The notes below the pieces were generated by a model. The model worked only from the letters and a program-made list of their open reading frames with translations, was not told where the DNA came from and did not search any database. This document shows positions 1-8,501 of a stretch of DNA of 64,000 bases, piece after piece. Each line of letters starts with the position of its first letter. The first letter of the stretch is position 1. A program made the translations under genes and the position numbers. This DNA comes from Taishania sp045629585 (GTDB taxonomy: Bacteria; Bacteroidota; Bacteroidia; Flavobacteriales_D; Crocinitomicaceae), in assembly GCA_045629585.1 (NCBI GenBank), contig JAZQRM010000001.1, positions 3,675 to 67,674 on the forward strand, written 5' to 3'.

Positions 1-645
1 TGATAAAGAAGTAGAGTATCCTCCACCATCGGTAAAACTTTTGGAAACTGTTTGACCTGTTGCCGTCGTTCCATCTCCAAAATTCCAAGTATATACTGCT
101 CCTGTTGCTGATGCTGAGAAGGTACTTGTTCCATTGAAAGTAACAGATTGACCTTGACATAATCTTATTATATTGTCAGGTCCAGCAGAAGGCGTAGTTG
201 AAACTATTGTTGGTGTTATTGTTTGGCAGGGTACACTACAGCTAATTACAGCTGCCCATCCTGCTGGTGTAACAGATCCATCAGAAGTGAATCGAAATGT
301 AAGTGCTCCGTTTGCATTATTGGCTGTTAATACGGGGGGTAACGTTGTTCCATTAAACGAGCCAATTAGTGGCGCTGTTGCACTTGTTCCATTGTAGACA
401 TAAAGGTAATCACAGCATGATTCAATATTAAGCATGCTAAAAGTAACTCTGACATTTGCTCCTGGGGTATTCGGATAGATGGTATAAGTTAAATTAGCGT
501 TATTTGCATAGTTACCTGTATTGCCACCAGAATCATAAAAATTACCTGAACATGTAGTTATGCTTCCATTTGACATATTGAAGTTTTGTGCTGTTCCTGT
601 AAATGTGATAAGGAACGTCAAAAATAGGTAGTAGTAGTTTCTCAT
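1..645 (-). CDS. Secreted CUB/PKD-domain protein, partial (3' end beyond left edge)
   Basis: Open reading frame read leftward from ATG at 643-645 and still open at base 1, giving 215 residues. It begins with a signal peptide (MRNYYYLFLTFLITF..., cleavage near TAQ). Residues about 28-135 look like a CUB domain (CDYLYVYNG, then a Gly/Asn-rich strand and a closing Cys). This is followed by a PKD-type domain with the hallmark YTWNFGDGT near residue 180. Such architectures in Bacteroidota are usually T9SS cargo or adhesins, but the C-terminal sorting domain lies outside the window, so that is inference. The stop of the upstream small gene is one base away, so the two are probably translated from one mRNA. 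Confidence 0.85.
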   Translation of the reverse strand, partial: MRNYYYLFLTFLITFTGTAQNFNMSNGSITTCSGNFYDSGGNTGNYANNANLTYTIYPNTPGANVRVTFSMLNIESCCDYLYVYNGTSATAPLIGSFNGTTLPPVLTANNANGALTFRFTSDGSVTPAGWAAVISCSVPCQTITPTIVSTTPSAGPDNIIRLCQGQSVTFNGTSTFSASATGAVYTWNFGDGTTATGQTVSKSFTDGGGYSTSLS

Positions 646-646
646 G

Positions 647-1039
647 TTATTGACGTCTTATGATTAGTACATAGTTTGTGTTGTCAATCCAAAAAAATTG
701 ATCTTTATCACTGATGGTGAAATTGATATTGTATCGAAGCGGATTGAAAGATAACGGAGTAAATGATTCTGTTGCAAATACTGGGATATTAGGATTGTAT
801 TTGTTTCGTAAGTCTAACGAACTTATTGGTGCGTATTTGCTAGGATTTACGTTTGAATGATATTCTAGCTCTATTCGGTTCTGAAGAGTATTTTTCAAAA
901 AAAGAAAGGCTTCAGGGTTTTCAGTTGAGTACGATGCCCCATATACCTCTTCTATTTTTTCATTTGTACTCATAGCGGATTGCCCATAAGTATATGGAAA
1001 TAAGAGTAGTGATGTAATTAAAGTTAGTAGTGTTTTCAT
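647..1039 (-). CDS. Small secreted hypothetical protein (130 aa)
   Basis: Begins with a clear signal peptide (MKTLLTLITSLLLFPYTYGQ), so it is exported. The mature part has no motif I recognise; it ends in alternating hydrophobic/charged stretches (NINFTISDKDQFFWIDN) suggesting beta structure. The stop codon is separated by one base from the ATG of the CUB/PKD gene, so the pair is likely co-transcribed and translationally coupled. That placement suggests an accessory role for the larger secreted protein. A similar small-plus-large arrangement recurs at 18702-19076/16138-18705, although the two small proteins show no convincing similarity. Function unknown. Confidence 0.7.
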   Translation of the reverse strand: MKTLLTLITSLLLFPYTYGQSAMSTNEKIEEVYGASYSTENPEAFLFLKNTLQNRIELEYHSNVNPSKYAPISSLDLRNKYNPNIPVFATESFTPLSFNPLRYNINFTISDKDQFFWIDNTNYVLIIRRQ

Positions 1040-1203
1040 AAAAAATCGTTTTTAATCGACTTTTTCAGTAGTGTGCAGTTAAGCTGTCTAAAAGGTATTT
1101 ATTCTTGTTTGATTCTTGTTTTAATAATTAACATTTATTTGTGAGTAATATTTGTTTGGTGTGTTTGGGTGAATATTTTGTTTACTTTTTAATTTTTTTA
1201 GTC

Positions 1204-1236
1204 AAAAAAGAAGCCCTGATATGATCAGAGCTTTTT
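1204..1236 (-). terminator. Intrinsic terminator of the carboxylase gene
   Basis: AAGCCCTGAT (1211-1220) and ATCAGAGCTT (1224-1233) form a stem with an ATG loop. On the minus strand the hairpin is followed by a U-tract (complement of 1204-1209), just after the stop at 1252. Confidence 0.75.
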
Positions 1237-1251
1237 CTAGGTATTGATATT

Positions 1252-2793
1252 TTACAATGGAATATTTCCGTGTTTTTTAAACGGTAATGTTTCTGCTTTT
1301 TTCTCTAGAGATTTGAATCCTGCAATAACTTTCGCGCGTGTCTCTTCTGGAAGGATCACATCATCAATTATTCCTCTTTCAGCTGCTCGGTATGGATTTG
1401 CAAACATTTCAGCATATTCTGCTTCTTTTTCTAACCATTTTGCTTGAGGGTCTTCCGCTGATGCAATTTCACGTTTAAAGATAATTTCAGCTGCGCCTTT
1501 AGCTCCCATTACTGCTATTTCAGCTGTTGGCCAAGCGTAATTTAAGTCAGCTCCGATAGATTTAGAGTTCATAACGTCAAATGCACCACCGTAGGCTTTA
1601 CGCGTAATTACTGTAATTCTTGGTACAGTTGCTTCTGAGAATGCATATAATAATTTTGCTCCATGGGTAATGATACCTCTCCATTCTTGATCGGTACCAG
1701 GTAAAAATCCAGGAACATCTTCAAATACCAATAAAGGAATGTTGAATGCGTCACAAAAACGTACGAATCGTGCTCCTTTACGAGAGGAATCGATATCTAG
1801 TACACCAGCCATTGCAGCTGGTTGGTTTGCAACTACTCCAATTGTACGACCATCTAAACGAGCAAATCCTACCACAATGTTTTTAGCGAAATCTTCATGA
1901 ACTTCTCTAAAAGTATTATCATCGATTACAGAATCTACTACTTTACGAATGTCGTAAGGCATGTTACTGTTCTCTGGTACGATTGTTTTAATTGCTTCTA
2001 ATTTAGCTTGATTAAATTCTACTACGTCAACTTCTGGAGCTAATTCGTTCGCATTTTGAGGCATGTATGTTAGTAGATCACGTACTTTTTTAAGTGCCTC
2101 CACATCGTTTGATGCCGTAAAGTGGTTAACTCCAGATTTTTCAGCATGTGCTTTTGCTCCACCTAAATCTTCTGAACTGACCTCTTCATGTGTTACCGTT
2201 TTAACCACATTTGGTCCAGTTACAAACATATAAGATGTGTCTTCCACCATCACAATGAAATCTGTCAAGGCTGGAGAATAAACAGCTCCACCCGCACATG
2301 GTCCCATGATTACGGAGATTTGTGGTATAACTCCAGAAGCGCGTGTATTTCTGTAGAAGATATCTGCATATCCAGCAAGCGAAACCACCCCTTCTTGTAT
2401 ACGAGCTCCTCCAGAGTCATTCAAACCAATTACCGGTGCCCCGTTTTTCATGGCCAAATCCATGATTCGACAAATTTTAGCGGCATGAGTTTCTGATAAT
2501 GAACCTCCCAAAACAGTGAAATCTTGAGAAAAAATATAGACTAGACGTCCATGTATAGTTCCGAATCCAGTAATTACACCATCACCGGGGAATTTTGTTT
2601 TATCTAATCCAAAAGAAGTTGCTCGGTGTTCAACAAACTGTCCAATTTCATTAAATGATCCTTCATCTAATAATACCGTTACACGTTCACGGGCAGTCAA
2701 TTTACCACCTTGATGTTGTTTGTCAATTCTTGCTTGTCCTCCACCAACTTTGGCTTCTTCTCTACGCTTAATTAAATCTTGGTTCTTGTCCAT
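1252..2793 (-). CDS. Acyl-CoA carboxylase carboxyltransferase (beta) subunit, PccB/MmdA-like
   Basis: 513 residues, the usual length for the biotin-dependent carboxyltransferase that moves CO2 from carboxybiotin to propionyl-CoA or a related acyl-CoA. It carries the two crotonase-fold halves: an N-terminal half with SGGARIQEG (about residue 127) and the oxyanion region GPCAGGAVYSPALTDF (about 161), and a C-terminal half with SSRKGARFVRFCDAF and VPGFLPG (about 335-370). Propionyl-CoA carboxylase and methylmalonyl-CoA decarboxylase alpha subunits share this sequence family, and no biotin carboxylase or biotin carrier gene is adjacent to decide between them. It stands alone between its own promoter and terminator. 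Confidence 0.93.
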   Translation of the reverse strand: MDKNQDLIKRREEAKVGGGQARIDKQHQGGKLTARERVTVLLDEGSFNEIGQFVEHRATSFGLDKTKFPGDGVITGFGTIHGRLVYIFSQDFTVLGGSLSETHAAKICRIMDLAMKNGAPVIGLNDSGGARIQEGVVSLAGYADIFYRNTRASGVIPQISVIMGPCAGGAVYSPALTDFIVMVEDTSYMFVTGPNVVKTVTHEEVSSEDLGGAKAHAEKSGVNHFTASNDVEALKKVRDLLTYMPQNANELAPEVDVVEFNQAKLEAIKTIVPENSNMPYDIRKVVDSVIDDNTFREVHEDFAKNIVVGFARLDGRTIGVVANQPAAMAGVLDIDSSRKGARFVRFCDAFNIPLLVFEDVPGFLPGTDQEWRGIITHGAKLLYAFSEATVPRITVITRKAYGGAFDVMNSKSIGADLNYAWPTAEIAVMGAKGAAEIIFKREIASAEDPQAKWLEKEAEYAEMFANPYRAAERGIIDDVILPEETRAKVIAGFKSLEKKAETLPFKKHGNIPL

Positions 2794-2825
2794 TGGATGA
2801 ATGTTACTTCAAAATATATGTTTAA

Positions 2826-2833
2826 CAAAGATA
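2826..2833 (-). promoter_or_regulatory. Promoter -7 element for the carboxylase gene
   Basis: Minus-strand TATCTTTG matches the Bacteroidota -7 consensus TAnnTTTG and lies 32 nt before the ATG at 2793. No well-spaced TTG -33 element was found. Confidence 0.5.
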
Positions 2834-2990
2834 ATTAAACACAGTTCAAACGGAAATGTTAAGGCGTTAATTATATGAAATCAATTATTTTTTCAGATTT
2901 AGTGCAATTATTGATGGGGTAAATTGGGGGAATCGGTTTTAAAATAATTGTTATTTGTACCTCTTTTCATTTCAAATCAGACTCATTAGG

Positions 2991-3020
2991 TTGTTAGAGC
3001 CACTGTTTTGACTATTTTTG
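2991..3020 (+). promoter_or_regulatory. lysS promoter (-33 TTG, -7 TATTTTTG)
   Basis: TTG at 2991-2993 and TATTTTTG at 3013-3020, separated by 19 bp, fit the Bacteroidota primary sigma-factor consensus. The ATG of lysS follows 19 nt later. Confidence 0.65.
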
Positions 3021-3039
3021 CATAAAAAAAATAAGCACA

Positions 3040-4740
3040 ATGAGTTTTATCGAACTTTCTGATCAAGAAATTCAACGTAGAGAAAAGTTGAATAAATTGC
3101 GCGAAATGGGTATTGATCCCTATCCTGCAGCATTATATCCAGTAACTGATTTAGCGAAGGATATAAAGGAGAAGTTCGAAGAGAATAAACAGGTTTGCTT
3201 GGCAGGTCGTATGATGAGTCAGCGTGTGATGGGGAAAGCTAGTTTTGCTGAATTGCAAGATTCATCTGGCCGTATTCAAGTTTATTTTAACCGTGACGAA
3301 ATATGTCCTGGTGATGATAAGACTGCTTATAATGAGTTATTCAAAAAAATGTTAGATTTAGGTGATTTTGTTGGGGTAAAAGGGGAAACTTTTAGAACTC
3401 AAACAGGGGAAGCCTCTATCAATGTGAAAGAGTTTACCTTATTATCTAAATCTTTAAAACCACTTCCTTTACCAAAAACGGATGCAGATGGTAAGGTACA
3501 TGATGCATTTACGGATCCAGAAATGAGATACCGTCAACGTTATGCGGATTTAGTGGTTAATCCGCAGGTAAAAGAAATATTTATAAAACGCACCAAGTTG
3601 TTTAATGCAATGCGTCAGTTTTTTAACGACCGTGGTTACATGGAGGTTGAAACACCCGTTTTGCAATCTATTCCTGGTGGTGCAGCTGCTCGTCCTTTTA
3701 TGACACATCACAACGCATTGGATATTCCATTGTATATGCGTATTGCCAATGAGTTGTATTTAAAGCGATTGATAGTTGGTGGTTTTGATGGTGTTTATGA
3801 GTTTTCTAAGAATTTCCGTAACGAAGGGATGGACCGAACGCACAATCCAGAATTTACAGCAATGGAAATCTATGTTTCTTACAAAGACTACAACTGGATG
3901 ATGGATTTCACGGAGCAATTATTGGAGTATTGTGCACTTGAAGTAAACGGAACTTCTGATATTGTTTTTGGAGAACATAAAGTTTCTTTTAAAGCTCCGT
4001 ACAAACGTATTTCTATGCGTGATTCTATCTTGGAATTTACGGGATTTGATATCTATGGTAAATCAGAGGACGAATTACGTGCTGCTGCTAAAGGTATGGG
4101 GATTGCAGTTGATGAGACGATGGGTAAAGGTAAATTGATTGATGAGATTTTTGGGGAGAAATGTGAAGGAAATTACATTCAACCAACTTTCATTACTGAT
4201 TATCCTAAAGAGATGTCACCTCTTTGTAAAGCGCATAGAGACAATCCAGAATTGACAGAGCGTTTTGAGTTGATGATATGTGGTAAAGAAGTGGCAAATG
4301 CTTATTCTGAATTAAATGATCCAATTGATCAGCGTGAGCGTTTTGAGGAGCAAGTTAGATTGTCGGAGAAAGGTGATGATGAAGCTGGACAATTTATTGA
4401 TCAAGATTTCTTGCGATCATTGGAGTATGGAATGCCGCCTACATCGGGATTAGGAATTGGGATGGACCGTTTGATTATGTATTTGACAAACAATCCTTCT
4501 ATTCAAGAAGTTTTATTCTTTCCTCAAATGCGCCCTGAAGCGAAGAAATTAACGTTATCAGATGCTGAGAAAACAATTTTCGACATCTTAAATAAAGAAA
4601 AATCCATGGAATTGAATTCACTTAAACAATTATCAGGTTTAAGTGGAAAACAGTGGGATAATGGAATCAAAGGATTAACAAAGATGGGGGTTGCTCAGGT
4701 TGTTAAAGAAGATGATACATTAACTGTTTCTGTGAAATAA
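3040..4740 (+). CDS. lysS: Lysyl-tRNA synthetase, class II
   Basis: 566 residues; charges tRNA-Lys with lysine in the cytoplasm. An N-terminal OB-fold anticodon-binding domain (about 55-150, GRMMSQRVMGKASFAELQD) precedes a class II catalytic core with motif 2 FRNEGMDRTHNPEFT (about 260) and motif 3 GLGIGMDRL (about 470). The last roughly 65 residues (after FFPQMRPE) extend past the usual end of bacterial LysRS and form a small predicted helical/winged segment. I believe such extensions are common in Bacteroidota LysRS; its role is not known to me. Own promoter and strong terminator indicate a single-gene unit. Confidence 0.97.
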   Translation: MSFIELSDQEIQRREKLNKLREMGIDPYPAALYPVTDLAKDIKEKFEENKQVCLAGRMMSQRVMGKASFAELQDSSGRIQVYFNRDEICPGDDKTAYNELFKKMLDLGDFVGVKGETFRTQTGEASINVKEFTLLSKSLKPLPLPKTDADGKVHDAFTDPEMRYRQRYADLVVNPQVKEIFIKRTKLFNAMRQFFNDRGYMEVETPVLQSIPGGAAARPFMTHHNALDIPLYMRIANELYLKRLIVGGFDGVYEFSKNFRNEGMDRTHNPEFTAMEIYVSYKDYNWMMDFTEQLLEYCALEVNGTSDIVFGEHKVSFKAPYKRISMRDSILEFTGFDIYGKSEDELRAAAKGMGIAVDETMGKGKLIDEIFGEKCEGNYIQPTFITDYPKEMSPLCKAHRDNPELTERFELMICGKEVANAYSELNDPIDQRERFEEQVRLSEKGDDEAGQFIDQDFLRSLEYGMPPTSGLGIGMDRLIMYLTNNPSIQEVLFFPQMRPEAKKLTLSDAEKTIFDILNKEKSMELNSLKQLSGLSGKQWDNGIKGLTKMGVAQVVKEDDTLTVSVK

Positions 4741-4757
4741 TAGAATTTTAATTAAAT

Positions 4758-4790
4758 AAAAAAAGCACAACTATTGGTTGTGCTTTTTTT
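4758..4790 (+). terminator. lysS intrinsic terminator
   Basis: GCACAAC (4765-4771), loop TATTG, GTTGTGC (4777-4783), flanked by A-tract and T-tract; bidirectional in shape. Confidence 0.85.
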
Positions 4791-4989
4791 ATTTTCGTGT
4801 ATAGTGACTACCGTGTTAGAAAAACAGTTTAATGATGTTTGAATCATTTATGGAGTCAAAAGTAATTGATTTGCGTTTATCTTATATAGGTACTATTTTC
4901 TTTAATGATTTAATATACAGTAAGATACTGTTTTTTTTGTTGCTTTTGCTTTAGTAAACCGATTTATCAAAAAATCATATTTTGATTAA

Positions 4990-5024
4990 ATAGAAAGAGC
5001 AGGTTATCAACCTGCTCTTTCTAT
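4990..5024 (-). terminator. Terminator of the Cys/Met PLP-enzyme gene
   Basis: Perfect 14-bp stem: AGAAAGAGCAGGTT (4992-5005), loop ATC, AACCTGCTCTTTCT (5009-5022), immediately 3' of the minus-strand gene ending at 5045. Confidence 0.75.
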
Positions 5025-5044
5025 TCTATTTAGTTTCTATGATT

Positions 5045-6304
5045 TCAAATCCCATCAAATGCTTGTTCAATATCTGCAATTGTATCTTCGTAATATTCTA
5101 CTCCAACTGAGATGCGCACTAATTTTTCACTTATACTCATTGCATTTTTAACATCTTGTGGTACGTCAGCGTGAGTCATTGTGTATGGATGTTCGGCTAA
5201 ACTTTCGGTACCACCTAATGATACTGCTAACTTGATAAGTTTCAGATTGTCTAAAAATTGGAAAGCTTCTTTTTCACCACCTTTGATGTCAAAAGCTATC
5301 ATTGCGCCAGATGAAGAATATTGTCTTGCGTAAATGTCCTTATCTCTTTGTGTTCCTTCGGTTGGAATGAAACCTAAGAAGTAGACTTTTTCTACTTTAG
5401 GATGATTTTTTAGGTAGTTTGCTACTTCAACTGCATTTTTTGCTTGCTGTTCCATTCGCACTTTTAATGTTTCCAATGAACGCATTAACATCCATCCTGT
5501 AAAAGGAGCGGCCATATTTCCAAGGAAAGTTCTCAATCCTTTTACTCTGGCCATGTTTGCTTTATTTCCGAGACATGCTCCTGCTATCACGTCAGAGTGT
5601 CCGCCTATGTATTTTGTTGCAGAGTAGAGTACTAAATCCGCCCCATGTTTTAGTGGATGCTGCCAGATTGGTCCCATGTACGTATTATCTACCGATAGGA
5701 TTACCTCCTTTGAATTGATTGCTTGGAAATGTAATTTTATTTCCGCACACATATCGATGTCAATTAAAGCATTAGTTGGATTCGCAGGGGTTTCGATATG
5801 GATCATCGCTAAACGATCAGCTCTTCCAGATGCATTTATTTTAGCAATAATTTCTTCTTTTGAGTCTAATGGACTAAAACCAACCGCTTCTATATTCAGT
5901 TTTTTTAGAAAGTGATTGATGAAGTGATCTGTTCCTCCGTACACAGGGCGTGAGTATAATAGTAGATCTCCTGGTTCCATGAATTCCATCATTGCGGTTG
6001 CAATAGCCGACATTCCACTTTCAAAAACAGCACAATCTTCAGCCTTGTCCCATAGACATAATCTATTTTCTAAGATCTCCAAATCAGGGTTGTTTAAGCG
6101 ACTATAGATTAGTCCCATTTCTTCCCCTTCTTTTTGTTCGCTTAAACCATAAGCTACTTCGAAGAAACGTTTTCCTTCCATTGCTGAATTAAATACGAAG
6201 GTTGAGGTTTGAAAAATTGGGCATTTTAATGATCCTTCTGACAATTGTGGTTTATAACCATAGGTCATCATTAAACTTTCTGGGCGCATTTTTGAATAAT
6301 CCAT
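5045..6304 (-). CDS. Cys/Met metabolism PLP-dependent enzyme (cystathionine gamma-synthase / methionine gamma-lyase family)
   Basis: 419 residues of the gamma-family PLP enzymes that make or break C-S bonds in cystathionine, homocysteine or methionine. Seen: substrate/phosphate region YSRLNNPDLEILENRL, FESGMSAIATAMMEF, SRPVYGGTDHF, SVDNTYMGP, and the PLP lysine in YSATKYIGGHSD (about residue 232). It is divergent from an Lrp/AsnC regulator starting 144 bp away, a layout often seen for amino-acid catabolic enzymes such as methionine gamma-lyase. Sequence alone does not settle synthase versus lyase. A second, more canonical family member lies at 27376-28515, so this copy may be the catabolic one. 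Confidence 0.88.
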   Translation of the reverse strand: MDYSKMRPESLMMTYGYKPQLSEGSLKCPIFQTSTFVFNSAMEGKRFFEVAYGLSEQKEGEEMGLIYSRLNNPDLEILENRLCLWDKAEDCAVFESGMSAIATAMMEFMEPGDLLLYSRPVYGGTDHFINHFLKKLNIEAVGFSPLDSKEEIIAKINASGRADRLAMIHIETPANPTNALIDIDMCAEIKLHFQAINSKEVILSVDNTYMGPIWQHPLKHGADLVLYSATKYIGGHSDVIAGACLGNKANMARVKGLRTFLGNMAAPFTGWMLMRSLETLKVRMEQQAKNAVEVANYLKNHPKVEKVYFLGFIPTEGTQRDKDIYARQYSSSGAMIAFDIKGGEKEAFQFLDNLKLIKLAVSLGGTESLAEHPYTMTHADVPQDVKNAMSISEKLVRISVGVEYYEDTIADIEQAFDGI

Positions 6305-6448
6305 ATTTAGGGGTACTTTTTACGCTAATATAGAATTGGATTTTGTTTTAGTTTATATTGAGAGAAAAATATTCTGTGAAACCCTTTTTATTTCTTGTTA
6401 TTTTCTAATATTGAAGAGTTGTATATACTTAAATAGAAAATTATCCGC

Positions 6449-6892
6449 ATGGAATTAGATAAGATTGATTTAGTTATAATAAAAAGTCTTCAAGAAAATT
6501 CAAAGATGGGATTGAAGGAATTGGCTGAAAAAGTAGGTTTAACGGCGACCCCTGTGCATGAGCGCATAAAGCGTTTAGAGCGGAGTGGAGTGATTGAACG
6601 CTACACTATTCAAGTTGATCAAGAGAAGTTGGGTAGGGGATTGATGGTTTTATGTAATGTTCAATTGAAATCACATAGTTTGACTAATTTGGATGAGTTT
6701 GAGGCCGAGATTGTAAAAATTAAAGAAGTAGCAAGTTGCTATCACATAGCAGGTAATTATGATTATCTTTTAACTTTAAGAATGAAGGATATGGATGAAT
6801 ATGGTAATTTCGTGAAGACTAAATTAGCCTCTATTCCTCATATTGCGCAGGTTCAGAGTTCCTTTGTGATGCGGAAAATAAAGAATGAATAA
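6449..6892 (+). CDS. Lrp/AsnC-family transcriptional regulator
   Basis: 147 residues, the standard length. N-terminal winged helix-turn-helix (residues about 1-60: DLVIIKSLQENSKMGLKELA, VGLTATPVHERIKRLE) and C-terminal RAM ligand-binding/oligomerisation domain (about 65-145). These proteins form octamers and respond to amino acids. Its divergent placement from the Cys/Met PLP enzyme suggests that it controls that gene, with methionine, cysteine or a related metabolite as likely effector; this is inference. The 144-bp shared intergenic region would be the operator site, but I could not pick out a convincing dyad. Confidence 0.94.
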   Translation: MELDKIDLVIIKSLQENSKMGLKELAEKVGLTATPVHERIKRLERSGVIERYTIQVDQEKLGRGLMVLCNVQLKSHSLTNLDEFEAEIVKIKEVASCYHIAGNYDYLLTLRMKDMDEYGNFVKTKLASIPHIAQVQSSFVMRKIKNE

Positions 6893-6928
6893 TAAAAGGA
6901 GACCTTTCAAAGATCTCCTTTTATTATT
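6888..6928. terminator. Bidirectional terminator between lrp-like gene and bacilliredoxin
   Basis: AATAATAAAAGGAGA (6888-6902) pairs with TCTCCTTTTATTATT (6914-6928); A- and T-rich outer stem serves both convergent genes. Confidence 0.75.
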
Positions 6929-6936
6929 CTAATTTT

Positions 6937-7350
6937 TTAGCAGAATTGATTGTATGCTTCTGAAAGATTTTCAGCAATCATAACAGCTGATCCACCTTCA
7001 ATATGATGTCTTTCGATAAAGTGTACCAATTTACCATCTTTAAAAAGTGCAATTGATGGTGAAGATGGAGGGAAAGGTAAGAAATGTTTTCTTGCTTGGT
7101 CTACCGCTTCACGATCAACACCTGCAAATACAGTTGCTAATTTATTTGGTAATTTATCGTTGTTTAAAGATAGTTTCACACCTGGGCGCATATTTCCTGC
7201 AGCACATCCACAAACTGAATTCACCACAATTAACAAGGATCCTTCTGTGTTTTTAATCACTTGATCCACTTCTTCTGCTGTCAAAAGAGATTGAAAACCT
7301 ACGTTTTCTAAATCATCTTTCATTGGTTGTACTAATGATGGAGGATACAT
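6937..7350 (-). CDS. Bacilliredoxin, BrxA/BrxB (YphP/YqiW) family
   Basis: 137 residues with the thioredoxin-like fold signature and the family's C-G-C active site (C47 and C49 in VNSVCGCAAGNMRPG). Family members in Firmicutes reverse S-bacillithiolation of proteins during oxidative stress; many Bacteroidota carry the same protein. Later conserved parts seen are ATVFAGVDREAV and the PFPPSSPSIALFKDGK substrate-side loop. It is a cytoplasmic single gene with its own promoter (7377-7384) and shares a terminator with the regulator gene. No bacillithiol synthesis gene is in the window. Confidence 0.92.
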   Translation of the reverse strand: MYPPSLVQPMKDDLENVGFQSLLTAEEVDQVIKNTEGSLLIVVNSVCGCAAGNMRPGVKLSLNNDKLPNKLATVFAGVDREAVDQARKHFLPFPPSSPSIALFKDGKLVHFIERHHIEGGSAVMIAENLSEAYNQFC

Positions 7351-7376
7351 AATTTTTTATATTTTATTACAATACT

Positions 7377-7384
7377 CAAATTTA
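7377..7384 (-). promoter_or_regulatory. Promoter -7 element for bacilliredoxin gene
   Basis: Minus-strand TAAATTTG fits TAnnTTTG, 26 nt upstream of the ATG at 7350. Confidence 0.5.
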
Positions 7385-7464
7385 GTGAATCTTCGGCAAT
7401 TATTTCTTAATCTGGATTAACAATCACTTTTCTTTAAGAGTATGGTTTTCTTTTTACGATTTAT

Positions 7465-8499
7465 TTACTTGCTGTATCTGTTTATATTGATTTCGCGATC
7501 AAGCTCTTTTTTGTCGAAAATATACTCACACATTTCCTTTGATAATAAAGGTGCTATCATGTATCCTTTCGTTCCCAATCCATTGAATATATAATTCCCT
7601 TTTAGAATGGGATGTTCCCCCATTAAAGGTCTTCGGTCTAATGTTGTTGGTCGAACTCCAGCATTTTGTGTTATGATTTCTGGTGTTTCTCTAGTTAGAT
7701 AACTTAGGTTGTGTAAAATTGTTTCCTTACCTTCTTTTGTTATGTCAGTGTTGGGGGTATTCCATACGTATGTACTACCAACTTTGAACGTTTGATTTCC
7801 TAAAGGAAGGACAAAGCATTTTCTGTTTAGAGATTCATTTTCTGGAATCGTTTTTAACTTTACATTTAACGTTTCGCCTTTCGTTTGATCTAGCGGAAGG
7901 TAGTGAAAAAGAGGGTTGTTTTTTGCCTCAAAACCTTCGCAAAAAACCATTTTATCAAATTGTTCACCTTTGTAGACCAGATCTTTTGCGATATATGAAT
8001 CGTAATCAAAGTCTTCTTGACGGTAATCTATGTGTTTGGATAAGTAGGATTTTGTAGCGTCTAAAAATACTTGAGTATTGATGTAAAATGAGTTTTTAAC
8101 CAAGCCACTTCCAAATATATTTGCTTCTGGAAAATACTGTTCATCCTTTTCAGTAAGGACAGTCATGTAATTTTCAAATTCAGAATCATTTTGCCTTTTT
8201 ATCCAAAAATCGTTCTCTTGTTGTGACGAAAAAAAACGTCGGATGGGAATCGGATGGAAAAATTCAGCATTCACTTTTACTTCTATTTTTTTGTAAAAGT
8301 CTATTAGGTAAGAAGTAAATTCATCTAATCTCCAGCTTTTTGTCATTCTTCTGAATACTAATGGATTAATCATCCCAGCTGCGACCCTTGAACTAAAATT
8401 TATATTTTTGTCAATAATTACTACTTCAAAGCCTTTTTCCTCCAGTTGTAAGGCAAGTGCAGTTCCTGCTAATCCTGCTCCGACAATTCCAATTTTCAT
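7465..8499 (-). CDS. FAD-dependent oxidoreductase (DAO/GlyOx family)
   Basis: 344 residues. N-terminal dinucleotide-binding motif GAGLAG (residues 7-12) with the acidic end of beta-2 (VVIIDKN), and a C-terminal FAD-contact region GVRPTTLDRRPLMGEHP plus GLGTKGYMIAPL. The body resembles D-amino-acid/glycine oxidase-type enzymes and the oxidase half of tRNA-modifying MnmC, but there is no methyltransferase half and the substrate is unknown. It follows comF after only 2 bases, so the two probably share an mRNA; functional linkage is not obvious. Confidence 0.85.
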   Translation of the reverse strand: MKIGIVGAGLAGTALALQLEEKGFEVVIIDKNINFSSRVAAGMINPLVFRRMTKSWRLDEFTSYLIDFYKKIEVKVNAEFFHPIPIRRFFSSQQENDFWIKRQNDSEFENYMTVLTEKDEQYFPEANIFGSGLVKNSFYINTQVFLDATKSYLSKHIDYRQEDFDYDSYIAKDLVYKGEQFDKMVFCEGFEAKNNPLFHYLPLDQTKGETLNVKLKTIPENESLNRKCFVLPLGNQTFKVGSTYVWNTPNTDITKEGKETILHNLSYLTRETPEIITQNAGVRPTTLDRRPLMGEHPILKGNYIFNGLGTKGYMIAPLLSKEMCEYIFDKKELDREININRYSK

Positions 8500-8501
8500 G
8501 T

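Larger units (their letters stand above)
4741..5044. other. Intergenic region with two terminators
   Basis: This 304-bp gap between convergent genes holds the lysS terminator at its left end and the terminator of the PLP-enzyme gene at its right end. The AT-rich stretch between (about 4791-4989) shows no ORF, RNA or repeat that I can support. Confidence 0.6.

Noticed and set aside
2188..2496. 102-residue plus-strand frame inside the carboxylase gene
   Set aside because: Antisense shadow of a clear carboxyltransferase gene; composition (many Cys, His, Trp, Ser) is typical of a non-coding frame.
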